From NCBI RefSeq assembly GCF_002217755.1, contig NZ_BCFL01000026.1, positions 62,001 through 126,000 of the forward strand: 64,000 bases of DNA. Reading direction: 5' to 3'. A model generated the notes under the pieces. That model was given only the letters and a program-made list of their open reading frames with translations, searched no databases and was not told the origin of the DNA. The translations under genes and the position numbers were made by a program. The DNA comes from Streptomyces hyaluromycini. Lineage in GTDB: Bacteria; Actinomycetota; Actinomycetes; Streptomycetales; Streptomycetaceae. Position 1 is the stretch's first letter. Each line of letters opens with the position of its first letter. This document shows, in pieces, positions 51,220 to 59,424 of this stretch.

Positions 51220-52280
51220 GCTCCCAGGAGACGCACGGCGCCGAAAGCACCATCTCCGACCTCGACCGCCTCAACGCCTGGCCCGGCCTCCCCGGCCTCC
51301 CCGGCGACGGTCCCGTCATCGCCCTCGACCCCCTCACCGGCGGGGCACAGAACCTCCTGTTCACCCTCCGCAGGTCCGACGGGACCGAACTCGTGCTGCG
51401 CCGCCCCGGCCGGCACCTGCGGGCCGGCGCCTCCGACGCCTTCCGCCGCGAGGGCCGCGTCCTGGGCGCCCTCGCCGCCACCGACGTACCGCATCCGCAC
51501 CTGCACGCCAGCGTCCAGGACGAGTCGGTGCTCGGCGCGCCCTTCTCCGTGCTGGAGAAGATCGACGGCTTCATGCCCCGGGGGCAGCTACCCGGCCGGT
51601 ACGCCGAGGACCCGGAGTGGCGGCGCACGGTCGCCTTCGCGTTCGTCGACGGCGCCGCACGGCTGGCAGCCGTGGACCCCGGCGCGCACGACCTGGCCGA
51701 CCTCGGGCGTCCGGAGGGCTGGCTGGAGCGGCAGACCCCCAAGTACCTGAAGATGCTCCACGGTTACCGGACCGACCCCGCCTACCTGGAGAGCGAGAAC
51801 CCGCACGTCGACACCGTCGCCGACTGGCTGGTCGGGCACGCCCCGAAACAGGGCGCGACCGGCATCGTCCACGGGGACCTGCAGTTCGCCAACGCCATGT
51901 TCGCCCACGACGCGCCACGCCTCGCCGCCATCGTCGACTGGGAGATGGCCTCCCTCGGCGACCCGCTCCTCGACCTGGCCTGGATCCTGACCGCCTGGCG
52001 CGAGCCCGGCGACCCGCCCGGCAGCGACCCCCAACTCCAGCCCTGGGAGGGCATACCCTCCCGCGCCGAGCTCGTCGCGTACTACGCCGAGCAGACCGGC
52101 CGGGACGTGTCCGCGTTCCGCTGGTACCAGGTGCTGGCCTGTTTCCGCCTCGCTGCCCTCCTCGAAGGCAGCCACTCCCGCGCACTCGCCGGGAAGATGA
52201 ACCGCAAGCTGGGCGAGGCGTTCCACGCCTACGCCGGCTGGCTGTGGGAGAAGGCGCGTCAGGAGATGGCGGGCGACTGA
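51216..52280 (+). CDS. APH-fold phosphotransferase, predicted hydroxyacyl-CoA kinase
   Basis: A 354-aa aminoglycoside-phosphotransferase-fold kinase. The Brenner-type catalytic loop is HGDLQFANAMF (His219, Asp221), and IVDWEMASLGDPLLDLAW carries the Mg-binding Asp241; the N-lobe is LTGGAQNLLFTLRR. This sequence class is the kinase half of ACAD10/ACAD11 and LvaA, not an antibiotic-resistance enzyme. GTGA coupling with the dehydrogenase supports one functional unit. It probably phosphorylates a hydroxyl on an acyl-CoA before elimination. Confidence 0.9.
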   Translation: MSSQETHGAESTISDLDRLNAWPGLPGLPGDGPVIALDPLTGGAQNLLFTLRRSDGTELVLRRPGRHLRAGASDAFRREGRVLGALAATDVPHPHLHASVQDESVLGAPFSVLEKIDGFMPRGQLPGRYAEDPEWRRTVAFAFVDGAARLAAVDPGAHDLADLGRPEGWLERQTPKYLKMLHGYRTDPAYLESENPHVDTVADWLVGHAPKQGATGIVHGDLQFANAMFAHDAPRLAAIVDWEMASLGDPLLDLAWILTAWREPGDPPGSDPQLQPWEGIPSRAELVAYYAEQTGRDVSAFRWYQVLACFRLAALLEGSHSRALAGKMNRKLGEAFHAYAGWLWEKARQEMAGD

Positions 52281-52298
52281 TGTCGTTCGTCCGCGGCG

Positions 52299-52342
52299 GC
52301 GTCGTGGCTGGTCTCGCAGTTCCCCGCGCCCCTTTGGGGCGC
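52299..52342. repeat. Streptomyces-type intergenic repeat with terminator hairpin
   Basis: GCGTCGTGGCTGGTCTCGCA followed by GTTCCCCGCGCCCC-TTT-GGGGCGC. The 7-bp stem is at 52326-52332 and 52336-52342. It lies between convergent genes and ends transcription from both sides. Related copies occur at 48301-48372 and, inverted, at 59343-59377. Confidence 0.7.
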
Positions 52343-52355
52343 GCTGTTCGGCACG

Positions 52356-53129
52356 TTACTTAGGAGGGAACCGCAACGCCCCGTCCAAGCGGACCACTTC
52401 GCCGTTGAGGTAGCCGTTCTCGCACAGGTGCTGGACGAGGGCGGCGAACTCCTCCGGGCGCCCCATCCGGCGCGGGTGGGGCACCTGCGGTCCCCAGTAC
52501 GCCTCCAGTTGGTCGGCGGCCTTGCCGTAGGCGGGCGTGAGGACGGTGCCGGGCGCGATCGACACCACCCGGATGCCGAGCGGCGACAGATCGCGGGCGG
52601 CCACCAGGGTCATCGCGCTCACCCCGCCCTTCGCGGCGGCGTACGGGAGCTGGCCGATCTGTCCCTCGTACGCCGCGATCGACGACGTTGTCACGATCAC
52701 ACCGCGTTCGCCGTCCTCCCCGGCGGGCGCGGTGCGGGCGATGGCCGCGGCGGCCAGGCGCAGCACGTTGAACACGCCCGTCAGATAGACGTCGACCGTG
52801 GTCCGGAAGGCGGCGAGGCCCAGCGGCGCCCCGTCCCTGCCGACCAGCCGGCCGCCGGCCGCCGGACCGCCGTGGCAGTCCACCGCCGTACGGAACTCGC
52901 CCTCCTCCGCGGCCGCTTCGACCGCCGACGCCACCGAGTCCTCGTCGGTGGCGTCCGTGCGGACGTACCGCACCCCCAGCTCCTCCTGAAGGGCCTTGCC
53001 CTTGTCGTCGGCCAGGTCGGCGACCACGACCCGCACCCCTGCGGCGTGCAGTCGCCGTACCGTCGCCTCGCCGAGCCCGCCCGCGCCGCCGACCACCAGG
53101 GCCGAGGAACCCTCGATGAGCATCGTCAT
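52356..53129 (-). CDS. SDR-family 3-hydroxyacyl-CoA dehydrogenase (HSD10-like)
   Basis: A 257-aa SDR with VVGGAGGLG (12-20) and the HSD10-type segment GVIVTTSSIAAYEGQIGQLP, then YAAAKGG (Ser149/150, Tyr163, Lys167). HSD10-like enzymes oxidise 3-hydroxyacyl-CoAs, including 2-methyl-branched and steroid-like ones. It is divergent from the CoA ligase-thiolase operon, with a perfect operator in the gap. It would supply the beta-ketoacyl-CoA that the thiolase cleaves. Confidence 0.92.
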   Translation of the reverse strand: MTMLIEGSSALVVGGAGGLGEATVRRLHAAGVRVVVADLADDKGKALQEELGVRYVRTDATDEDSVASAVEAAAEEGEFRTAVDCHGGPAAGGRLVGRDGAPLGLAAFRTTVDVYLTGVFNVLRLAAAAIARTAPAGEDGERGVIVTTSSIAAYEGQIGQLPYAAAKGGVSAMTLVAARDLSPLGIRVVSIAPGTVLTPAYGKAADQLEAYWGPQVPHPRRMGRPEEFAALVQHLCENGYLNGEVVRLDGALRFPPK

Positions 53130-53162
53130 TCCCCTCTCTTGCTAGTGAGCCTCTGAGTGTAT

Positions 53163-53177
53163 GAGAATGGCATTCTC
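53163..53177. promoter_or_regulatory. perfect GAGAAT-N3-ATTCTC operator abutting a start codon
   Basis: The palindrome extends to 19 bp (ATGAGAATGGCATTCTCAT, 53161-53179), the longest single-site match in the window. Its right arm runs into the ATG at 53178 of the CoA ligase, leaving no room for a ribosome binding site, so the transcript is probably leaderless or the start is elsewhere. Confidence 0.75.
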
Positions 53178-54608
53178 ATGAACATAGCCGTGATCCTGGA
53201 AATGGCCGCCTCCGCGGGGGACCGGCCGGCCGTCACCGAGGGCGGCCGTTCGCTCTCCGCCGCCGAACTCCAGCGCCTCGCGCGACATGCGGCCGCCCGC
53301 TTCCGCGACCGCCCCGCAGTCCTCTACCTCGGTGCGAACCACCTCGCCTACCCCGTCGCCCTGTTCGGTGCGGCCCTGGCCGGAATCCCCTTCGTTCCCC
53401 TCAACTACCGTCTGGGACACGAGCAGTTGGCGGCCCTGCTGGAGCGGCACCCGGGCGCCGCGGTACTGCGCCCGGAGGACCTCGACGCCCTCCTCGCCGC
53501 GTCCGGCGAAGCCGGGTGGCAGCCGACGCCCGACGACCGGGATGCCACCGCCGTCGTCCTCTACACCAGCGGCACCACCTCCGCGCCCAAGGCGGCACTG
53601 CTGCGCCACCGCCACCTGCTCGCCTACGTCTTCAACACGCAGGACTTCGGCTCGGCGGGCGCGGACGACGCGACCCTGGTGGCCCTCCCGCCCTACCACG
53701 TGGCCGGGTTGATGAACCTGCTGACGAACCTCTACGCGGGCCGCCGGATCGTCTACCAGACCTCCTTCGAGGCGGCGGACTGGCTGGCCACGGTGCGCGG
53801 CGAGCGCGTCACCCACGCCATGCTGGTGCCGACCATGCTCTCCCGCATCACCGCCGAACTCGGCGAGAACCGGGCCGAGACGCCCACCCTGCGCAGCCTC
53901 GCCTACGGCGGGGCACGCACCCCGCGCCCGGTGGTGGAGCGGGCGTTGCGGCAGTTCCCGGAGACCGGCTTCGTCAACGCGTACGGTCTCACGGAGACCG
54001 CGTCCTCCGTCTGCGTCCTCGGTCCCGACGACCACTGGCAGGCGCTGGTCTCCGAGGATCCGTCCGTACGGGCCAGGCTCGGCTCGGTCGGCCGTCCGCT
54101 GCCCGGGATCGAGGTCGAGATCCGGGACGAGGACGGCAAGGTGCTCGAACGAGGAGCGACAGGGCTCGTCTTCGTGCGCGGCGAGCAGATCTCGGGGGAG
54201 TACACCGGGACCCGGGCACTGGACGACCGGGGCTGGTTCGCCACCCGCGACCGGGGCCGGCTCGACGACGCGGGATACCTGTTCGTCGAGGGGCGCGCCG
54301 ACGACACGATCATCCGCGGCGGCGAGAACATCGCTCCCGCCGAGATCGAGGACGTACTCCTGCAGTACCCGGGGGTGCGGGAGGCCGCCGTGCTCGGTGT
54401 CGCCGACCCGGAGTGGGGGCAGCGGCTGGTGGCCGTCCTCGTCGGCTCCGGAGACCCCGCGGACATCCGGGCCTTCGCCCGCCGGCACCTGCGCTCCTCG
54501 AAGACGCCCGACCTCGTCGTCTTCCGCCCCGAACTGCCCCGCACCCCCACCGGGAAGCTCCTGCGCCGCACCCTCGTAGCCGAACTGGAGGAGACCGCCG
54601 ATGCCTGA
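53178..54608 (+). CDS. AMP-dependent acyl-CoA synthetase/ligase
   Basis: A 476-aa ligase with P-loop LYTSGTTSAPKAALLRH, NAYGLTETASSVC, GWFATRDRGRLD, GRADDTIIRGGENIAPAE and PRTPTGKLLRR with the catalytic Lys. Start taken at ATG 53178 (MNIAVILEMAAS); the ORF extends 21 nt further upstream through the operator. It overlaps the thiolase gene by 8 nt. Likely activates an intermediate acid for the thiolytic branch. Confidence 0.9.
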   Translation: MNIAVILEMAASAGDRPAVTEGGRSLSAAELQRLARHAAARFRDRPAVLYLGANHLAYPVALFGAALAGIPFVPLNYRLGHEQLAALLERHPGAAVLRPEDLDALLAASGEAGWQPTPDDRDATAVVLYTSGTTSAPKAALLRHRHLLAYVFNTQDFGSAGADDATLVALPPYHVAGLMNLLTNLYAGRRIVYQTSFEAADWLATVRGERVTHAMLVPTMLSRITAELGENRAETPTLRSLAYGGARTPRPVVERALRQFPETGFVNAYGLTETASSVCVLGPDDHWQALVSEDPSVRARLGSVGRPLPGIEVEIRDEDGKVLERGATGLVFVRGEQISGEYTGTRALDDRGWFATRDRGRLDDAGYLFVEGRADDTIIRGGENIAPAEIEDVLLQYPGVREAAVLGVADPEWGQRLVAVLVGSGDPADIRAFARRHLRSSKTPDLVVFRPELPRTPTGKLLRRTLVAELEETADA

Positions 54609-55731
54609 GGCCGTTCTCGTCACCGCCCTGCGCACGCCGATCGGCACCGCGTTCAAGGGCACCCTGCGCAGCACCACCGCCTACGAACTGGCCGACCGTA
54701 TCGTCACGGCGGTCGCGGAGGGGCTCGACCCCGACCTCGTCGACGACGTGGTGCTCGCCGAGTCCCACTACGGCGGCGGGGTCGTCGCCCGGCACGCGGC
54801 CCTCACCGCCGGGCTGCCCCGCGTCCCCGGCCTCGCCCTGAACCGGCACTGCGCCGCCGGACTCGCCGCCGTACAGACCGCCGCGGCCTCGATCAGGGCC
54901 GGCATGGACCGCCTGGTCCTCGCCGGCGGAGTCAACTCCACGTCCACCGCGCCCAGGTTGTCCTTCCAGGACACCGAACGCTGGGTGCCGCCCACCCACC
55001 CGGACCGCCCCGACGCGCCCAACCTCGACATGTCGATCACGGTGGGCTGGAACACGGCCGTACAGGAGGGCATCGGGCGCGAGGAGATGGACGCGTGGGC
55101 GCTGCGCTCGCACCGCAACGCCGTACGCGCCCAGGACGAGGGCCGCTTCAAGGACGAGCTTGTGCCCGTCGAGACGCCGTACGGCCCCTTCGAGGCCGAC
55201 GAGCACCCGCGCCGGAACACCAGCGCGGAGCGCCTGGCCGCACTCAAGCCGCTGCACCCGGAGATCGAGGGATTCTCGATCACAGCCGGGAACGCCTGCG
55301 GAGCCAACGACGCGGCCGCCGCCCTGGCGGTCGCCGACGCGGGGCTCGGGCTTCCCGCACTGGCCCGGGTGCGCTCCTGGGCCTCCGTGGCCCTGGACCC
55401 GGCCGAGACCGGGCTGACCCCCGTGCACGCCATCCCCAAGGCGCTTCAGCGGGCCGGGATGTCGCTTCGGGACGTCGACCTCTTCGAGATCAACGAGGCG
55501 TTCGCCGTCGTACCGGTCGCCGTGATCCGTCGCCTCGGCCTCGACCCGGACACGGTGAACGTCAGCGGCAGCGGCTGTTCCCTGGGCCACCCCGTGGCCG
55601 CGACCGGTGCGCGCATGGTCGTCACCCTGGTCCACGAACTGCGCCGCCGGGGCGGGGGAGTCGGCGTGGCCGCGATGTGCGCGGGCGGCGGCATGGGCTC
55701 CGCCCTGGTACTGGAGGTGCCCGCGCCCTGA
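54601..55731 (+). CDS. acetyl-CoA C-acyltransferase (thiolase)
   Basis: A 376-aa thiolase with the full catalytic set: Cys84 in NRHCAAGL, His330 in GHPVAATG and Cys360 in CAGGGMG, plus EINEAFAVVP. Unlike the Ltp2-type fusion at 16895 it keeps the nucleophilic Cys, so it should carry out true thiolysis of beta-ketoacyl-CoA. It overlaps the ligase and forms a two-gene operon with it, opposite the HSD10-like SDR. Confidence 0.94.
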   Translation: MPEAVLVTALRTPIGTAFKGTLRSTTAYELADRIVTAVAEGLDPDLVDDVVLAESHYGGGVVARHAALTAGLPRVPGLALNRHCAAGLAAVQTAAASIRAGMDRLVLAGGVNSTSTAPRLSFQDTERWVPPTHPDRPDAPNLDMSITVGWNTAVQEGIGREEMDAWALRSHRNAVRAQDEGRFKDELVPVETPYGPFEADEHPRRNTSAERLAALKPLHPEIEGFSITAGNACGANDAAAALAVADAGLGLPALARVRSWASVALDPAETGLTPVHAIPKALQRAGMSLRDVDLFEINEAFAVVPVAVIRRLGLDPDTVNVSGSGCSLGHPVAATGARMVVTLVHELRRRGGGVGVAAMCAGGGMGSALVLEVPAP

Positions 55732-55781
55732 TCCTGCCGGGGCCCTCACCGACGAGCCGTCCGTCCGCAAGCCGGCTCCGG

Positions 55782-56660
55782 TCAGTCCCGGGGACGGCTT
55801 GGACCGCTGTCGTAGTCGCCCGCCAGCACGGCGCCCATGCGCGGCAGCACGGCATCGGCGAACGGGGTGTGCACGCCCGTGTCCCGACCCAGTTCCTGTG
55901 CCGCCGCGAGGTCTTTGCGGGCCAACGCCTCGATGTGGTCGGCCTGCGCGCGGATGGTGCCCGCGGCGTCGAGATGGTCGTGCAGGAGGAACAACTGGGA
56001 GGTGCCGCCGGCCACCGCCGACTCCAGCACCTCGATCAGCTTCCGCGGGTCGACGCCTCCTCGTACGGCAAGCTGTACGGCCTCCCGCACCACCGCCCAG
56101 CTCGCGTAGGTCACGACATTGCGGGCGATCTTGGTGACCATGCCGGAACCCACCGGGCCGCAGTGCACCACGGTCCTTGAGAAGGACTCCAGCACCGGCC
56201 GCACCCGGTCGACCACCTCCTCGGGCCCGCCGACCATCGTCACCAGCAGTCCGTCGCCCGCCTGGGTCACACCGCCGTCGAGCAGGATGGCACCGTGCCG
56301 CTCGGCCAGCTCGGTGAACTCCCGCACAGCGGACAGTGCCACCGTGGACAGCAGGACGACGACCAGCCCCGCTCTGGCCGCGCTCAGCAGCCCCCGCTCA
56401 CCGGCGAGGACCTCACGGACCTGTCCGGCATCCACCACGGCCACCAGGACCACGTCACTGGCGCGCGCCACGTCGGCAGGCGAGGCGAGCACCGGACCCA
56501 CTCCGTCCAGGGAATCGGCCGCATCCGGACGGACGTCGAAGACCGACAGAGGCAGTCCCGCCCGGGCGATGTTCCTCGCCACCCCTGAGCCGATCACGCC
56601 CAGGCCGACGACACCGGCCGTGATCGTCTGCCGGGAAACCGCACGCGACTGTGCCATCAC
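55782..56660 (-). CDS. NAD(P)-dependent beta-hydroxyacid dehydrogenase-like protein
   Basis: A 292-aa member of the 3-hydroxyisobutyrate/6-phosphogluconate dehydrogenase family with GLGVIG Rossmann motif (about 19-24), and the catalytic Lys in GMVTKIARNVV. The usual DAPVSGG is LLDGGVTQAGDG, so substrate recognition differs from the two relatives at 20011 and 21500. Two adjacent Met codons start the protein. Divergent from a CMD-family gene. Confidence 0.88.
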   Translation of the reverse strand: MMAQSRAVSRQTITAGVVGLGVIGSGVARNIARAGLPLSVFDVRPDAADSLDGVGPVLASPADVARASDVVLVAVVDAGQVREVLAGERGLLSAARAGLVVVLLSTVALSAVREFTELAERHGAILLDGGVTQAGDGLLVTMVGGPEEVVDRVRPVLESFSRTVVHCGPVGSGMVTKIARNVVTYASWAVVREAVQLAVRGGVDPRKLIEVLESAVAGGTSQLFLLHDHLDAAGTIRAQADHIEALARKDLAAAQELGRDTGVHTPFADAVLPRMGAVLAGDYDSGPSRPRD

Positions 56661-56803
56661 TGAAGCCCCTTCGTCCCTGGTCGGCCAACGGTAGGCAGCG
56701 TGTGCGGGCCGCCGGGGTCGCTGTCCCTCTCAGCGGGACATTCGCTGGGGCGCCGAAGCCGCCCGGCACTACCGTGCACGGGCCGACATGGAGGAGTGCG
56801 CGC

Positions 56804-57202
56804 ATGACGACGAACGGCGACGAGCGGTGGAACCGCGGTACCGAAGCGATGGACGCGGTGTACGGGAAGGGATTCTCGGCGACGTACTACCCCGTCCCAC
56901 GGGAGAAGCCCTACCACCGGGAGACCGTGGAGCATCTCTTCGGCGACATCTGGTCGCGTCCCGGTCTGTCGGTGCGTGACCGCAGACTCCTGGTGATCGG
57001 AGTGACCGCGGCCCTCGGCCGGGGCGACCTGATCCGCATCCAGGCCCTCGGCGCACTGCGCAACGGCGAACTGAGCCCGGAAGAACTGCGCGAGGGCGTA
57101 CTTCAACTGGCCTACTACACCGGGTGGGGCAACGCCACCAGCGTGGACCGGGGCATCGAGGATGCCATCGCCGCTCACGAGAAGGAACGGGCCAGGGAGT
57201 AG
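56804..57202 (+). CDS. carboxymuconolactone decarboxylase family protein
   Basis: A 132-aa CMD/AhpD-like protein (LSVRDRRLLVIGVTAALGRG, EELREGVLQLAYYTGWGNAT). Start at ATG 56804 with GGAGG 9 nt upstream; the ORF extends further left without support. The family fold is clear but no CxxC is present. It is the third CMD protein here next to a dehydrogenase. A very strong terminator follows. Confidence 0.86.
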   Translation: MTTNGDERWNRGTEAMDAVYGKGFSATYYPVPREKPYHRETVEHLFGDIWSRPGLSVRDRRLLVIGVTAALGRGDLIRIQALGALRNGELSPEELREGVLQLAYYTGWGNATSVDRGIEDAIAAHEKERARE

Positions 57203-57250
57203 ACGGCGCTCGGCAGCGCCCGCGCAGCCGCACTGTCCAGGCGGGCAACG

Positions 57251-57285
57251 TTGATGGCCCGGCCTCTTTGAGGCCGGGCCATCAA
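57251..57285. terminator. strong bidirectional terminator
   Basis: Perfect 16-bp stem, TTGATGGCCCGGCCTC (57251-57266) with its complement at 57270-57285, and a 3-nt TTT loop. It separates the convergent CMD gene (stop 57202) and the esterase gene (stop 57318). Confidence 0.9.
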
Positions 57286-57317
57286 CCCGTGAAGCCGGTT
57301 CGGTGAGTCTGTCAGGG

Positions 57318-59087
57318 TCAGTTCTTGCCCTTGCTGACGACCCACTTGCGGCCCACCCAGTTGCCGACCGTCTCGTAGCCGGAGCGGAAGGAGCCGAGCC
57401 AGTTGAGCTTGAGGCCGGCCTCGGCGGCGGACTTGACGGGGGTGTAGCTGCTCGCGTCGGTGGCGGAGCCGCCCGTGGTGTTCTCGGCGTAGTACGGGAA
57501 GGGGTAGACCGGCCGGGAGGCGGTGGTGTTCCCGCTGCTGTCGACCGACTTGGTCGTCAGGCTGTCGGGGGCGTCGCCCTTCGTGACCCAGTCGGTGATC
57601 GCGGTCAGCGCGTCGAAGGTGGGCGGGCCCTGGCCGCCGCCGCAGTGCGCGACGCCGGGCAGCAGGAACAGCCGGGCGAAGGTCTCGGTGGCCGCCTCGC
57701 CACCCGTCACCTTCTCAACTGCCTTGTAGTAGGCCATCGTTCCCACGGCCGGGATGTGCTGGTCGCCGAGACCGTGCCAGAGGATCAGCTTGCCGCCGGC
57801 CTTCTTGAACGCGGTGAGGTCGGGGTCGGTGGCGTCGTACATGCCCTCGTTGGGCCCCATGACCTTCTTGTAGTAGGCCGCCGTGAACTTGATGTCCTTG
57901 TACGTCAGGGCCGGTTGGGGGCTGTCGAAGACCTGGTAGCGCAGGGTCTCCCGGACGAAGCTGATGTCGCCGCTGGCGCCGGTCGCGGTGGCCGGGGTGA
58001 TGATGCCGGCCCAGTTCAGTTCGGAGCCGCGCAACTGGTAGCCCGGGTACAGGAGTCGGCCGTGTTCGTCGGTGGGTCCGGCGTAGATGCGGCGCAGGGT
58101 GGTGACCTGGTCGGCGGTCAGGCAGTAGGCGTCGGACGTCGAGGTCTGACCGGTCTTGCACTGGATGGTGCCGGGGTCCCAGGTGCAGCTCAGCGGGTCG
58201 GCGATGATGCCGTCGGCGGGGGCGCCGCAGCCCTTGAGGACGGCCTTGTGGAGGTCGGCGAGGTCGGCGTTGGTGATCGTCGCCGGGCCGCCGTCGAGGT
58301 AGACGGACTGGGCGGTCCAGGCGTGCGAGAAGGTGTTGAGCGCGGTGAAGTTGTTGGCCGGGGCGCCGGCGATGATGCCGTCGAAGTCGGTCGGGTAGCG
58401 CTGGGCCTCGGTGAGGCCCTGGTGGCCGCCCTGGGAGCAGCCGTCGAAGTAGGAGTGGGTGGCCGCCTGACCGTAGTACTGCTTGATGATCGCCTTGGCC
58501 GCCTGGACCAGTTCGTGGTCGGACTTGTAGCCGAAGTCGGCGCTCAGGGTGGGGTCGGTGGAGAAGAGTCCGCCGCCCACTTGGTGACCCTCGTCGCTGG
58601 AGGCGACGGCGAAGGCGCCGCTGGTCAGCGGGACGCATCCGGCGGAGGCGGGGGCGTTGGTGACGGTGGCGCCACCGCACAGGCCGCCGCAGCCCAGCTG
58701 GAGGTAGTCGGCCTGCCAGCCGGTCTCGGGCAGCTTGATCTCGAAGTGCAGCTGAGGGGCGATCACGCCCTTCACGTCGCAGGCCGCCCAGTTGCCCAAC
58801 GTGTTGCTGCTCGCGGCCAGTTCGGTGGCCGAGGAGATCTCGAAGGGCACACCGGGAACGGCACTGGCGAGGTCCAGTCCCGCCACGCCGGCGCAGGACA
58901 TGGCCGGTGCGATCCCGGAGGCCGTGCCGCTCGCGGCGAGCGCGGCGGCCGAAGCGGGCGGCTGCGCGCTGCCGGTCTGCGCGTTGGCGAGAGCGAAGCC
59001 CGCCCCGGTCACGAGCGCGAGCGCGGCCGCCAGGGTGGCCATGAAGGAAGCCGACGTCCTCCGGCACCATGTGGAGAGCATGAGCAT
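57318..59087 (-). CDS. secreted tannase/feruloyl esterase family protein
   Basis: A 589-aa exported esterase. The start at 59087 (MLMLSTWCRRTSASF) has GGAG upstream and gives a signal peptide with hydrophobic core FMATLAAALALVTGAGFALA and likely cleavage after A-N-A. Catalytic Ser218 lies in DGCSQGGHQG, Asp in HGLGDQHIP and His in PGVAHCGGG, so the CS-D-HC motif of tannases and feruloyl esterases is complete, with its bridging Cys pair. It would free an acid from an ester outside the cell, possibly supplying substrate to the intracellular pathway. Confidence 0.92.
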   Translation of the reverse strand: MLMLSTWCRRTSASFMATLAAALALVTGAGFALANAQTGSAQPPASAAALAASGTASGIAPAMSCAGVAGLDLASAVPGVPFEISSATELAASSNTLGNWAACDVKGVIAPQLHFEIKLPETGWQADYLQLGCGGLCGGATVTNAPASAGCVPLTSGAFAVASSDEGHQVGGGLFSTDPTLSADFGYKSDHELVQAAKAIIKQYYGQAATHSYFDGCSQGGHQGLTEAQRYPTDFDGIIAGAPANNFTALNTFSHAWTAQSVYLDGGPATITNADLADLHKAVLKGCGAPADGIIADPLSCTWDPGTIQCKTGQTSTSDAYCLTADQVTTLRRIYAGPTDEHGRLLYPGYQLRGSELNWAGIITPATATGASGDISFVRETLRYQVFDSPQPALTYKDIKFTAAYYKKVMGPNEGMYDATDPDLTAFKKAGGKLILWHGLGDQHIPAVGTMAYYKAVEKVTGGEAATETFARLFLLPGVAHCGGGQGPPTFDALTAITDWVTKGDAPDSLTTKSVDSSGNTTASRPVYPFPYYAENTTGGSATDASSYTPVKSAAEAGLKLNWLGSFRSGYETVGNWVGRKWVVSKGKN

Positions 59088-59272
59088 GCTCGATCTCCGT
59101 TCGATTGCTGAGTCACCACGAGTGACAGCCGGACCGAGGTGCGCGGTGACCCGGTCAATACGCCTGGCCCAGCGCACGGCTCTGCTGGGCGCAGCCTCCC
59201 GGCCCTGGTCGGCTGCAACTCAAGTGGCGGTACGGCGACGAACTTAGCCCTGTGGCCAGTGCGGTCACAAGA

Positions 59273-59296
59273 TTCGTCGACGAAATTGTCGACGAT
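59273..59296. repeat. tandem 12-bp GTCGAC palindromes upstream of esterase gene
   Basis: TTCGTCGACGAA (59273-59284) is a perfect palindrome and is followed directly by ATTGTCGACGAT (59285-59296), an almost perfect one with the same core. They lie about 190 bp upstream of the esterase start and look like an operator for a local regulator. Confidence 0.5.
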
Positions 59297-59342
59297 TGAT
59301 GGTGGGGTGAGATCGATTCCGGCCAGAGCAAGAGCAGCGCAC

Positions 59343-59377
59343 GAAGGGGCGCGAGGAACTGCGTGACCAGCCACGAC
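59343..59377 (-). repeat. Streptomyces-type intergenic repeat, inverted copy
   Basis: GAAGGGGCGCGAGGAACTGC followed by GTGACCAGCCACGAC is the reverse complement of the repeat at 52299-52342, lacking the second arm of its hairpin. A further inverted repeat of CCGCGG lies at 59403-59419, just after the stop of TesB. The remaining gap from 59088 shows no gene. Confidence 0.6.
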
Positions 59378-59424
59378 GGCGCCGCAGACGATCGACGGCA
59401 TTCCGCGGCACTTCCGCGGAGCGC

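Noticed and set aside
51216..52280. Aminoglycoside resistance gene
   Set aside because: The APH fold is present, but it is coupled to an ACAD10/11-like dehydrogenase and sequence features match the hydroxyacyl-CoA kinase class.
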